From Patagioenas fasciata (Eukaryota > Chordata > Aves > Columbiformes > Columbidae): a stretch of 64,000 nucleotides of DNA. The notes under the pieces are model-generated. The model worked only from the letters and a program-made list of their open reading frames with translations. It was not told where the DNA came from and made no database searches. The stretch's first letter is position 1, and every line of letters begins with the position of its first letter. The stretch lies in the NCBI RefSeq assembly GCF_037038585.1, contig NC_092520.1, positions 148,613,104 through 148,677,103 on the forward strand. Direction: 5' to 3'. The translations under genes and the position numbers were made by a program. This document shows positions 13,101-24,320 of this stretch, one piece after another.

Positions 13101-15466
13101 TTTTTCCAGTTCACTTGAGGAAGTAGCTTTTGGTAACTGGGTCAACAGCAGGACAAAGTTTAATTACAGTTCTGAGTAGTCTTGATCATGTGTTTCCTTC
13201 TTTCTGATGAAACCCAAATAAGATCAAAGACAACAGGTTTTTTTCTGCAGTATGGGCCCTGTACTGCTACCAGAAACAGTAAATTACGAAGTCTTTTGGG
13301 CATTGAACAGTTACCCATTTACTGATATAAAAGCAACTTTTGCAGAATTAAAGTTTTCCACGAGGAAAAATTTCAGTTTACAATTGGAATAATTGAAATC
13401 AAATATTGTCTTCATTGTACTCAATGCAGAATATACTTCAGTTGAAGTTCAATATTCTTCCAAGTGACCCGAAATGTTTCATTCTGAAGCACTTCTACAA
13501 TAAAATGCAACTGTTCATTGCAGTGTGTGTCATGATACAAATTAGAGGGCCAATCTCTGCTCTTTCTTAATGTCTTGGTTTCCCTGCCATAATTCAGTGT
13601 GTTCTTTATTTAAACAACATGGATGGTGCACCGTGGGAGCCACAAGATTCTCTGCATTGTAGTGAACATCAGGTTGTTCAGAAGCAACATCCAAGATGCA
13701 ATGCAGAAAACTGGAAAAGCTGTATGTGACAAATTACTCTAAGAAAAGCATTTTTTAAATGAAGAACTATTTTTCAGGTAATAGGACTTGGTCCTGAAGT
13801 TATTCACATGGTTATTATACAGTGCAGCTATGTTTGTTTGTTGTAGAGCCACGTTCCATTATCAGTTACAAGAAATTGACTTGAGATGGAATTACACTAG
13901 CTTATTTAAAATCAGAATTTCATCTCTGTTACTGCAATTTCATAAGAAGTTACAGCAAAATGTGTTCCCCTTTCAGGAATGTCAAGCTGCTTTGTTTTGA
14001 CGCAAATTTTTATTAATAACATTTCTAGAACAAAATATTGAGGGGAAAACATTTCTTATTTGCATTCAAATTCAGTTTAAAACTAATGCTGCACTACCAG
14101 GCTTTCTTGATCTCTTTTTCACCCAGCTTTAGAAATTAACTCTTACAGTCTCAAAACGTGCCATGTGAGTTTAACTAGGTGACTGCAAACATTTCTGCCT
14201 TCACATTTGCCTTGGAGCCTCCACTAATGAGTAAAATACTTCTCCTGAGATCCTAGGTAGCTATCAGTCTCCTCTTTGCTAAAGCAATTTATTTTTATGA
14301 GACTCCTCCTCTGTGTTATAGCGCTGCTTTTCTTAGTGCAGTCTGCATCATTATTCTTTCTACTGAGGCTTATAAATACAGTTATTTTCATAAAAAGCAA
14401 TCCCGTGGGTTTTATTTCAGCACCAAGGCACTGAAGTACATGCTGTTTTATTAAACAAACCTCAATATATTTCTAAAAGAATGGAAAGAAAATAAATTAA
14501 AAGTGACTAAAAATCATACAAAGATCAGATGCATATTTAACAAGAATAATTTTTATCTGAGAAGATGATGTAAAATGAGATATCTATTAGAAAAACAGGA
14601 TTTCCTGGATACTTATTTAATTCTTTGCTCTGCTTGCAAATTAAAAATTCCTTTGGCAGGACTGTGTGGTCAAGAAGGATTTGTAAGTTTATGCTGCACC
14701 GCAGTAAAATAAGGCTCTCCTTGCAACATCCAAGTACCCAAAATTAAGCAGGTTCACATTCAGGAAGTACTTACCATGATAATTCTGAATCCAGAAGTAT
14801 CAAGAGGTTTTACAATGCAGCATTTTCTTTCATTAAAGGATCAGATTCTGTTCCTGCCTACAAACCACTGAAGTGTACAGGAAACCAGGCCTTGGTCCAG
14901 CCCTGACCTACTCTGACTGATGCATGGAAAAATAAACTTGATTATCCAGGTGATGAGATCCTAGATTGCCTAATCCAGAGTCAAGAGAGCTTCTCCCCTT
15001 GGCAGCAGGACTGCAGATATCCCACGTACACACCACCCCCAGCTCTGTCCCCCTCCCAGCACCTCTTCATGTCTGCTGCACCACAGCTCTGACCAGGTTA
15101 GGTAAGGGAATCCAAACATTTTTCCTTAAGTGTCGACCACAACGTCATCCTGAGAGGATGAGACGTCTCTCATTGTCATTTCAAGTAGAATATCTTGTAA
15201 AATGTCTTTCACTGCTACATGGTTTTATAAGACGGGCCAGGCAGCTCACTGTGCATTGTTCATAGCACAAATGATGGCTTTCCTGAGGCCTAGCACACTC
15301 CCTGTACACTCCACCGATCAAATGAATTTACAGTGTAGGCGTTTGTGGACATCTCACTGAAAAAATAAAAAAAAGGAGCCTGCCCTATGACAAACCCATG
15401 AGGAAAGCTGCCACAGTCCCAGGCTGTTTATTGCCCCTTCCTGAGGGAAGCAGTGTCACTTCAGAG
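10151..15466. other. Non-coding AT-rich stretch
   Basis: No conserved exon, LTR edge or MITE was recognised over 5.3 kb. A G-rich run (GGGGGGGAGTGGGGTGGG) lies near 10494-10511. Open frames are sparse and short. Confidence 0.5.
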
Positions 15467-15657
15467 CAGGGCTGTCAGACTCATTTTCACTGAGGGCCAC
15501 ATGAGCCTCACAGCTGCCTTCGAAGGCCGAATGTAACTTTAGGACTGTATAACTGTAGGAGTACTTACATTTATACAGTCCTAAAATTACATTTGGCCCT
15601 TTGAAAGCAACTGCAAGGCTGATGTGGCCCCCGGTGAAAATGACTTTGACACTCCTT
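15467..15657. mobile_element. hAT-type MITE, near-perfect palindrome
   Basis: The 191-bp element begins CAGGGCTGTCAGACTC and ends with the imperfect mirror GACTTTGACACTCCTT. The two halves are inverted copies almost to the centre: AGGGCCACAT against ATGTGGCCC, and TTTAGGACTGTATAA against TTATACAGTCCTAAA. The loop is only about 15-20 bp. It is flanked by CTTCAGAG (15459-15466) and CTCCAGAG (15658-15665), a target duplication of 8 bp with one mismatch, as expected for hAT transposons. It has no coding capacity. Confidence 0.88.
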
Positions 15658-15665
15658 CTCCAGAG

Positions 15666-16837
15666 GATGCTTTTTGACTTTGCTGAGCTGGCATCAAAAG
15701 CTCCTCTCCCTTCCACAGTTTGAGGGTTGCAGAAGCAGACCCCAAATGTTTGGCAGTCTAGAAAAATAACAAGGTTACTTAGTTTTCCATCCTAATTTTT
15801 CATTGCCTAGCCTGCTCTGCTGGCAGGCAATTTCATGAAGATATGGTCTGATAAACTGACTTTGAACACTGAATCAATTGTGTGATTTAAAGTAAAAGCC
15901 CAAACCCAGCCAGCAAGTCATAAAGCAAAAAATTCATTAGAAAGAGAGCTGCAGTAAGCCACTCTAATAAAGGCCATTCTAATGTTTTTATGTTCAAAGC
16001 GTCCTTTAACAATAAATAATACTGTGTTTGAGAAGTTAAGAGATTGAAATAATTGTTTATGAAATTGCAATATACAGTTAATTTAGAAGAAAAGGAAGAT
16101 TCACAGACATCCTGATTTTAGATCCTTCTCTGCACAGCTGCCTGATGCAAAGGCCATGAAAGGCTCATGGATCGGGGGTTATTAAGTGAGATTACTCATG
16201 GTATTTATTTTCCTCTTTCTAGTTACAGAAATGGTGGTAAGGAAAATTAGACTGAGAAATCTTCCTCTAGACGGAAAGAAAAAGCAGAGCAAAAGAAAAT
16301 ACATCCATTCTCACTCATGGAATTTCACGTTATCCCATATAAGGACAAGTTTCTACAGCACATGAAACAAAAATCCTAAAAGCCTGACTGTTATAAAATC
16401 ACCAGGAAAATGGCCAAGTGCCAGTTTCAAGGCATTTGTATCAACTTAAGACAAAATTCAGGGCACTTTGGGATTCCAGTGCATGGTAAGCTGCGCTACA
16501 ATAAACGACACAACTTGTTAATATTTCATGTTTCTCAAAATAAGGCATTTTTTAACAGGGAAGAGATGGAGCAGAAGGGAGTAATCACTGCAGCCCCACA
16601 GCCAGCAAGGAGATGGTTTATGCCCCCCAACTAGATGGTTCATATACCCCATAGCACTCCTGCCCCGAGGAGGCCACTATGAGAAGACACCACTGTAACC
16701 TCTCTGGCCTGGGCGACAAGAGCATAACTAAAAATATTCCAAGGAAGGGGGGAAGAGCAATCCACAGAACTGGTGTGAAGTGCAGACAATATTGAAAGTG
16801 TGTGGTGCCTGACAAAATGAAGGATATTTGAGAGGAC
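15666..16837. other. No recognised feature
   Basis: Non-coding sequence between the hAT MITE and the solo LTR, with no repeat edge or exon recognised. Confidence 0.5.
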
Positions 16838-17119
16838 TGTGGCAGAATGCAACCCCCTCCCTCTCTCCCCCCACTCCTTCAGTATGGAAGGAGTAGGCAC
16901 ATCTCCCTCTCTCTCTGCTGCTTGAGGCTAACAGCCTCTTTTGTTTGGTCCAGAGCACCCTGGCCAGGGCCATTAAGAGAAGGGAGTGCCCAGGCGCCAG
17001 TGAGCTGCTGGGCACCTGCGGCCAGTGTGGGGGATGTTTGGAGGCTTCAGGGGCACCCCACACACGGTGTGGGGGTGCAGAGAAGCTTCTAGAATGCCTA
17101 CAGTCAGGTCTGATCAGCC

Positions 17120-17126
17120 TATAAAA
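17120..17126 (+). promoter_or_regulatory. LTR family A TATA box
   Basis: TATAAAA in a GC-rich context, about 600 bp before the AATAAA of the same LTR. The matching position in the second copy reads TATATAAAA (from 55883). Position within the LTR, not an assay, supports promoter use. Confidence 0.6.
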
Positions 17127-17256
17127 ACGGGACTCTCATCGAGACTCCGCCCATTGTCACGGGTCTCTCGGAGCACGAGCGAGATGCTGTGGCCGAGAGC
17201 CCCCCTCCCCAGGATGGAGACTCCGCTTGCCTTGCCGCCACGGGTGTGAGTAAAAC

Positions 17257-17552
17257 TTCTCGCAGGATTGCGAGTATATTTAAACTTTCCGTGCACATAT
17301 GCATGTGTAACTTCCCGTGCTTAATACAAGCACGTATAAAATTATTTCCTCGCACAATCGCGAGTGTATTTTCCTCCCGTGCTTCCACATAAGCACGTGT
17401 AGTATTCCGTGCACATTCGCAGGTGTAAGTAAATTAACCCTCGCAGGATTGCGAGTGTATTATAAATTTACCCTTGCGGAATCGCGAACGTACACTTTCC
17501 GTACCTGTACCTCTTTAAGAATAATCCCGCACCGTGTTCAGGCAAGTGTGTA
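17257..17552 (+). repeat. Array of short hairpins in the LTR R region
   Basis: Eight to ten small inverted repeats follow each other at about 25-60 bp spacing. Two stem types recur: CTCGCA/TGCGAG (17259-17264 with 17269-17274; 17440-17445 with 17450-17455; shorter at 17349-17353 with 17360-17364) and CGTGCTT/AAGCACG (17316-17322 with 17328-17334; 17378-17384 with 17391-17397). Degenerate members lie at about 17290, 17408, 17473 and 17490. Most are followed by GTGTA or TGTAT. The copy at 55.5 kb keeps only about three. Confidence 0.85.
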
Positions 17553-17785
17553 CTCCTCTGGGACTCAGGGGCGGCTCCGGCATTGTTTTGGGTGAAGCCA
17601 CGTGCGTGCACACTATGGACCGCCTGTTTTATTAGTTGCTGCTCCTTAATAATTTTCCTCAACTGATATCCGAACCTATATTTAAGTCACTTTTGGAGTG
17701 CTAAAACCCTGTTTCTCACCGGTTAAATAAAAGTTGTTTTGGACCCTGTTGTCCCTTAAACTAACCTCGGGGTGCCTCCGTGACA

Positions 17786-18422
17786 AGGACTAAGCAATAA
17801 AGATCACATCGATCAATTTAAAACAAGGCTAATCACAGCAACCAAGATTTGCAGACTCATTAGCCTGTATTGTGCCTGTATACTGACAGCACATTTTCAA
17901 AACACAGTGTTATCATAAAAATTACGTTACATATATATATATATATGTATGTTGCTTTATTTACATTAACCTAGTTTGCCCTGATTTTGATTCTTTGCTT
18001 CAATTTTATATCTCTTATAGTGTAAATCCCAGCTGAATATTAAATATTCAGTCATCGCTTTTAGTGGTCCTTCACACTGCAGCTACAGTGATAATATCTG
18101 TACACTGGGTCACGCCACATCCTGGATGGAGCTCAAAAGAGGCTGTGTGGAGAAATTAGTGCTATGAAAGGAAATCTGCTGTTCCCCGGGTGTTCTTACC
18201 TTGCTTTACCCATTACATCATACAAAACTGGAAAAGCCACAGAAGCTAAAACTGTACTGTGTATCTAGTCCTTGTCCACTCACTTTCTTCTAATCTCTTT
18301 CTTCCAGTTTTTTCTTTGCTGTATCAGCCAGTGGTCCCTGGGGGATGGCTGGGTCAGGCACCACATGCTGTGGGAATGCAGCGAGGTAGCAATGGGAAGA
18401 GTTCATATTGTGCAAACAGAAG
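17786..18422. other. No recognised feature
   Basis: Non-coding, with a short (AT) tract near 17932-17946. Confidence 0.5.
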
Positions 18423-18710
18423 CATAGAATCATAGAATAGTTTGGTTTGGAAGGGACCTTCGAAGGTCATCTAGTCCAACCCCCTGCCATGCGCAGGGAC
18501 ATCTTCAACTAGATCAGGTTGCTCAGAGCCTCGTCCAGCCCAGACTTGAATGTCTCCAGGGATGGGGCATCTACCACCTCTCTGGGCAACCTGGGCCAGG
18601 GTTTCACCACCCTCGTTGTAAAAAATTTCTTCCTCATATCTAACCTGAATCTCCCCTCTTTTAATTTAAAACCATCACTCGCTGTCATATCACAACAGGC
18701 CCTGCTAAAT
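18423..18710 (-). mobile_element. CR1 LINE 3' end
   Basis: The left edge CATAGAATCATAGAAT is the reverse complement of the 8-bp ATTCTATG repeat that ends CR1 elements, so the LINE reads on the minus strand and its 3' terminus is at 18423. It continues with GGAAGGGACC, CATCTAGTCCAACCCC, GGGATGGGGCATC and CTCTGGGCAACCTG, all standard CR1 3' sequence. It is less diverged than the other LINE fragments here and is 5'-truncated. Confidence 0.93.
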
Positions 18711-21700
18711 CATGCCTCCATGATTGTCTGCAAGGCACAGCAAAGAAATGGTGGCTGCCCCTCCATCCTTTAGCTCACTTTACATCATCACCCCCCAATT
18801 TAATCCAAGCCCCTAGACCTCTAGGCTTCAGAAAAAACAGCCAGTGTTGGAGAAGTGACAGTCGCATCTTTCATGCTAGTGTTACCTTTATTGATAGTAC
18901 CAACCAAGATCCCCTTCTCTCCATGGATGCATGCGAAGGCCCTGGGTATGAGCAGAGGCACATTGCAAACTTTGATTTTCCAGCAAAGCAATGAGACAGC
19001 GCTAAGAGGCCTGTAAAGGACAGATGTTATTGTCAGGCTGAATGCAGTCTCCACACTGTCACCTAGTGGATTTAGTAGTGACATACAGAGCTCAGTTTAG
19101 TACTACACTAATTTCACTGGACACACTGCAGCTAAAACTGCAGTTTTTTGGTTTTATTTTGGTTGGTTGGTTTGTTTTTTCTGTGCAGTTTCTGCCTTTT
19201 TCTCACCCGGTTCTCTTGGGATTTCTCCTTTTTACAATAATTTTACTATCTCCATTTTAATCCCTTTACACACAATCCCTTTTGCTTTGGGTTACTACAA
19301 TTCCCGGGCCGGCTAGTTCTCCACTGCCAACTAGTGACTGCAGAATGTCTTCTTTCCTTCAGGAAACTATCTTTTCCTTACAGTAAGGTAGAAATAAGTT
19401 ATCATCTGTGAAAGACAGAATAACTGCCCTTATGGATTAAGTGGTGTAAGTGCCTGTGAGAATATAACAGAAGATTGACAAGGATTGTAGAAAAGCTCAA
19501 GTGTTTTGCAGCTGGGGTGCAGAAAAACACATATATCATACTAATTGTTGTTTACTCTTGTGTGCTTGACAAGTAGAACCCCTGTGTGTCGGTAACATAG
19601 GCCCGTGATAGACTTAGAGGCACCTTATCAAACATTTTTGAGATTCCTGCTCTGCTGTAGGAAAGATCAAAGCAAAGTAGCAAACTAGGTTTGTGTGAAT
19701 CCCTGATAAACAGGCAAAACCAGCAGGTTTGAAAAACTCTCTAGCTAGGACAGAGCTCCACAGAACCTGCATTCCCACTTGTGTGCTTCTGCCTGGGGGC
19801 TGCTTTGGAGATCTCCCACTTCACGAGGTAACAGAAATAAATTTACTCCTTGTATTTAGTCTGTGGTTTTGTGGTTGTTCCTGCATCCTGTCTGTTTCAG
19901 CTCACACACTGCCCTTTGACACCTCCCTGGTTTTCAAAGACAGCTCTATAGGCTGAACACACTGAGCCTCTGTCTGTCTCTTCACATTGTGTCTCCTCTC
20001 CAGGCTGCAGCCCCACTCTGTTTGCAGTCTCCTACTCTGTGAAATTGCCCAATAAACTCAAGTACTGCAGGGGTATGGAAACTATGACACACAATTATGG
20101 CAGTTTTGTTTGTCTAAACCTAACAAGTATGTAACTAGGATAAATGTAGCAGATAAGATATGATAAATATTAGCAAGGTGGTGTTATCAGCATGATAAGC
20201 ACACCCAGTATCCTGAGTTCTCCCAGTTCAAGTAGGTCTGTGAGATGCAGCTGTTGGCCGTAAGGTCCATGCTCATGACACAGTGGCTCCAGCCGTGTCT
20301 CACCTCACGCATCAAGGTGGCCAGGGGAAGACGCTCGTCTTCATAGCTGTGGATTCCCAGACAGTGGGATCTTCAGTGCTGATTCTATTCTGCTGAACCT
20401 ACATTTTGGTCTTTGATTTTCCCTTTTATCCTCTCAGTTTTGGTGACCTGTGATCTTCTGTACTTGCTCATTTATGCATCCAGATTGCTTGTCATCCCTG
20501 CAGAGTCGGCTCTGAATCCATCCCAAAGGCAACCTGTCACTCTGTCCGCATCCCACAGCTGCCTTCCTGAGGAATCAGCTCCCCAGGCTGACCCAGAGAC
20601 AGCCCATCACTTCGCCCTCACTCTGCAGCTGTTTTAACCACAGTGATTTTACAGCATCTACCCTGTGGTCTACCAGATATTCAATCCGCAATTAGCTAAA
20701 TTTATTAACTCCAGGTCAGCAATTCTATTACAGTTTTACAGTTATACTAAGTCAGTGATTTGGCCGGTCTCTGTCCCAGCAGAAGACATGCTAAATATGT
20801 TTGCGCTGGTTTAGCAATTTAGTCATTGGCCCATCTCAGCTCTGAGATCCCCTTTCTGTACCAAGGGCCAGTGACCCCCCACTGCCTCCAGCTTTTCTCT
20901 TAAAAAAACAGAGAGAGTCAGGAGTCACAAAAGAGGAATATGAGGCCATTAACATGCAACAGAAAGGAGGGTGAGACTTTAAACATTGTTTAGTAACATT
21001 GTTTAGTCTTAACAGTTTACCAACCACAAGCTAATTGTCCAGACCAGCTTTTCTTCTCTAAAACTGTGCTTCTGCATTCACACCAGAGACTCTATCAAAA
21101 ACCTTTTGCATGATTGCATTCTGAGGTTATTTTTAATAGAAATCTCCAGTTTAATAACAAGTTTAATGACCCTCTGCCAAAAACTCTGAGAAACAGTCTG
21201 TTCCACAGGCTACAGTATTGATCTAGCTGGGAAAAAAAGCCCATTGCCTCCCTCATGGCTGACTCCTACACAAAAGCTGGGAGTACAGAATTCAGGCAAC
21301 TTGCTCTAGAGAAAGCTGGCTTCTTCAGCAACTTATTTTCAATAATTTAGATTGACTTCAATGATAATAAGTAAATTAAGCAAGATATGATGTACAAAGG
21401 ACATAAGTAGTTCAGAAATTGGTTTGTGCACTACATAGGACTTAAGTTGGAAATTAAGTCTGTGTTAGATCTTGCTGACCAGTCTCCTGGAGATGATGAC
21501 TAACCTGCCCCAGCCCCCAGCTCTTAACAGAAACCTGTCCCTGCTGAAAGGACCACTGGAGTAACAGAATTCAGTCCAGGAGAAAAATTACTTCAGAGCA
21601 GAATTCTCCTTCTATAATCTTATCGTGAACACATAGACCAAGTCTCCGAAGTAAGGCAAGTGGATATACTTACTTGTTACTTGCAGTTAAGCTCATTTGT

Positions 21701-23649
21701 AGGAGGGAAGTCTTAGTCCATTTCTCAATTCTGATGTGTCTCATTTCTGAGCTCTGTCCCACTGTGCTATTTCAAACTGCCATGATTTGGTCTGATTTAG
21801 CAAGTGTGTCACCTCTTTAAATTATCATTAGTAAAAATCCTAACAGCAGAGTTCTAAGTGTCCAATTCACTCTATTGTAGAAACATTAAGTTTCACAGGT
21901 GTCATGTAACTTCTCTATTTTAGGCATGCTAACAAAAAAAAAGTAGAAATTTAAAATGCTTTTCACACAAGGATAGGAGAATGAAATCACTGAGAAAGAT
22001 AAGAAGTGGTGAACACAGCCTTGAGAGGAAACTAAGACCTGATATTTCTTTTGGGCTCTTTGCTTGCTGGAAAAATGGACAGTCAAATGCGGGGAGAGAA
22101 GCTGCCATCTCTTCCCACTACTAGAGGTTTCTGTACTACTATGTGACAAAGAAACCCTCAAGGGTGTAAAAACACAAGCTTATGATGTGGGAACTACTGT
22201 AGGCGTTACTGGAGGCTTTCTGGGCTCTGCTTGTGAAAAAAGTTCAACAACCCTTGAAGAGATACAACCACACAGTGATTTTTCACACTGTGCTTCTGCT
22301 GTTGTTTCCATTTGGGAGAATAAGCAGCCCCTTTCCTATGGTTATAGGTAACATTAAGCATTGAGAACTGGTGTCACAGCTTCTGAATATCTATAGATCT
22401 AATGCACACCTAGCATTGAAGGACTTGGGCATCCTGGCCATGGGCAAGTGGTGGATTTTACGTTCTTCACACCTCCTTGTGCACTGCTCTCATGGAAAAC
22501 TTAACTGGTCTTTCAAGGTATAGTGATTTTCTCCTTAAAACCTGTGATGGGCCACCACCTGCTTGTTCATCCCCCATTCATCTCTCAGATGGATGGGGGA
22601 GGAGCCAGCAAAAAAAAGGAAAGGAAAACTTGAGCTGAGATCAAAACAGTGAGATCACTTACCAATTACTGTCCTGGGCAAAACAGACTTACCTCAGGGA
22701 ATTTAATTTAATTCATTATCAATTAATATAAATATTTGAGTAGTGATTTTGATTCTTCTTTTAAAAAAAAATAATCAAGCATTTATATACAGGGAAAACA
22801 CTTTTCCCCTCCCATTCCCAGGCTCAGCTTCACTCCATCACTCCAAGCACCTCTCCTCCTGCCTTGTTACCACTGCAGGGCACAACTGGGCCCTTCACGG
22901 AGACAACAGGTAGTGCATGGCTCGCGATCAGGACACAGCAGCTTCTCTCTGCTGCTCTTTCCTAAACTGCAGACTGCAGTCTCTTTGGGGGTGCACCTGC
23001 TTCAGTTTTGGCTCATCCATCAACAGCATGTCCTCTGAGGAAGTATCTGCTCCAGTGTGGGTCCTCCACAGGCAGCAGTTACTTTGAGAACCACAGAGCA
23101 CCTCCTCTTCCAAATCTGGTGTTCCCTTTGCTGCTTCTCACTCTTTTGTTTCCTCCTTCTCTCTCTTTGGTGTTTTCTACCCTTTCTTAAATACGTTTTC
23201 CTGGTGTGGGTGGCAGGCTCAGCTGTGTCTGGCAGTGGGTTCATTGTGGACCTGGCTGGAGCCAGGGATCCCCTGGCCTCCTCCCACAGAGAAGCCCTGC
23301 AGCCTCCCCACTGCCAAAACCTTGACATTGACACCGAATACAAAATTATATACCTATTATTAGAAAAAAAATCAATGTGCATCTTATTAATTGAATTTTA
23401 AAAAAACCACTACCTTGCCGTTATGATGTTTTACCTTCCAGATTTCTTCCCAGACTCTCTCTCATTGAAACATTGCCTAGAGTCAGAACCAAAAGGGACA
23501 TCTCAGCCTGACTAAACCAAGGAGTCCTCCCAAAACATGCCTATTTGCTAATTTCAAGTTTTTTCATCAAGTAGCTGACCTCTCAGTCACCACCGATCTT
23601 TCAAAAGAGAAGCTTCAAGAAGTAAAATGGCACATTTTCAATCCAGTTT
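18711..23649. other. Non-coding stretch, one possible old LTR
   Basis: No conserved exon was recognised. Around 19730-19930 the order AATAAA (near 19831), then GT-rich sequence, resembles an LTR R/U5, but no edges could be set. Open frames are short and lack motifs. Confidence 0.4.
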
Positions 23650-24320
23650 GTGCTTTCTGCAATTTGTATCCTGATATGAAAAGGCCTAAACTATAGGGCT
23701 GGAACCAAAGCTGACTTCTGAGTGAACCTCCCAACCAGCATCATTTTAGCAAACCAAAGTTGATTTCTAAGCAGACTTCTCAATCAGCATTATTTTACCA
23801 TGCACAACGTTGACCTCTAGGCAAACTGCTTGACGAGACTCATGTCAGCATAAAATGTGCAAAAATAGAGATAAATTAGCAGAACAGAAACTCCTTGGAT
23901 GAGGCCAGGCTCCTGGCCAGACCTGGGGCATGTTCAAGTGAGGAAACCAAACCACCAGATGTTTCCATGCATTTTGAAATATGTATTTGTTTGTTAAGCT
24001 GTGTATAAGCAGGACCCCCTCACAGCAACGATGGAGACCCCACCTTCGAGTGGATGCACTGCACAGGATTTCCCAATTGCCGGGAAAAGTTCTCTGATTC
24101 TTCTCTGTGACAGAGGCTCCCCAGCTGAAGCACAGATCTGGATGATGGTAAAGTATTAGGTGATGCGTCTTTCTTAATCACTATAGTTAGTTCTGTGTAG
24201 TAACGATTAGGTGCATTGCCTTGCTGCTTCTTTTGCTGCTTTAAGACACAGTAAAAGTAAGCTTATCTTTTGGACTTGTTGTCTGTGTCCTTTGTGCTAA
24301 CACTGTCCACTGGCAAAATA
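23650..24320 (+). mobile_element. LTR-like block with tandem repeats in its U3 half
   Basis: A plus-strand retroviral-LTR layout is suggested by three tandem 49-50 bp units (23703-23850), then GTGTATAAGC (about 24001-24010) as a TATA element. A GC-richer leader with ATGGAGACCCC follows. Near 24250 is AGTAAAAG followed by a GT-rich end (GGACTTGTTGTCTGTGTCC). Exact ends and a target duplication were not found. The coordinates are approximate. Confidence 0.45.
23703..23850 (+). repeat. Three tandem 49-50 bp repeats
   Basis: Units at 23703-23751, 23752-23800 and 23801-23850 share the plan AACCAAAG-TGA-TTCT--G--GAC/C-TC--AA-CAGCAT-ATTTTA-CA. The first two are the closest match and the third is more diverged. 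Tandem repeats upstream of a TATA box are typical of LTR enhancer regions. Confidence 0.8.

Larger units (their letters stand above)
16838..17785 (+). mobile_element. Solo LTR (family A), with 5-bp target duplication
   Basis: The element runs TGTGGCAGAA ... CTCCGTGACA and is flanked on both sides by AGGAC (16833-16837 and 17786-17790), a perfect 5-bp duplication. Transcription sense is plus: TATAAAA is at 17120-17126 and AATAAA at 17726-17731, so U3 is about 16838-17150 and R about 17150-17750. Inside R is an array of short hairpins (about 17257-17550). A second family member lies at 55542-56410. No internal viral sequence is attached, so it is a solo LTR left by recombination. Confidence 0.9.

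Noticed and set aside
18780-23600. Assorted 70-120 codon frames as possible small genes
   Set aside because: They occur on both strands, lack motifs and splice context, and are no longer than expected by chance.
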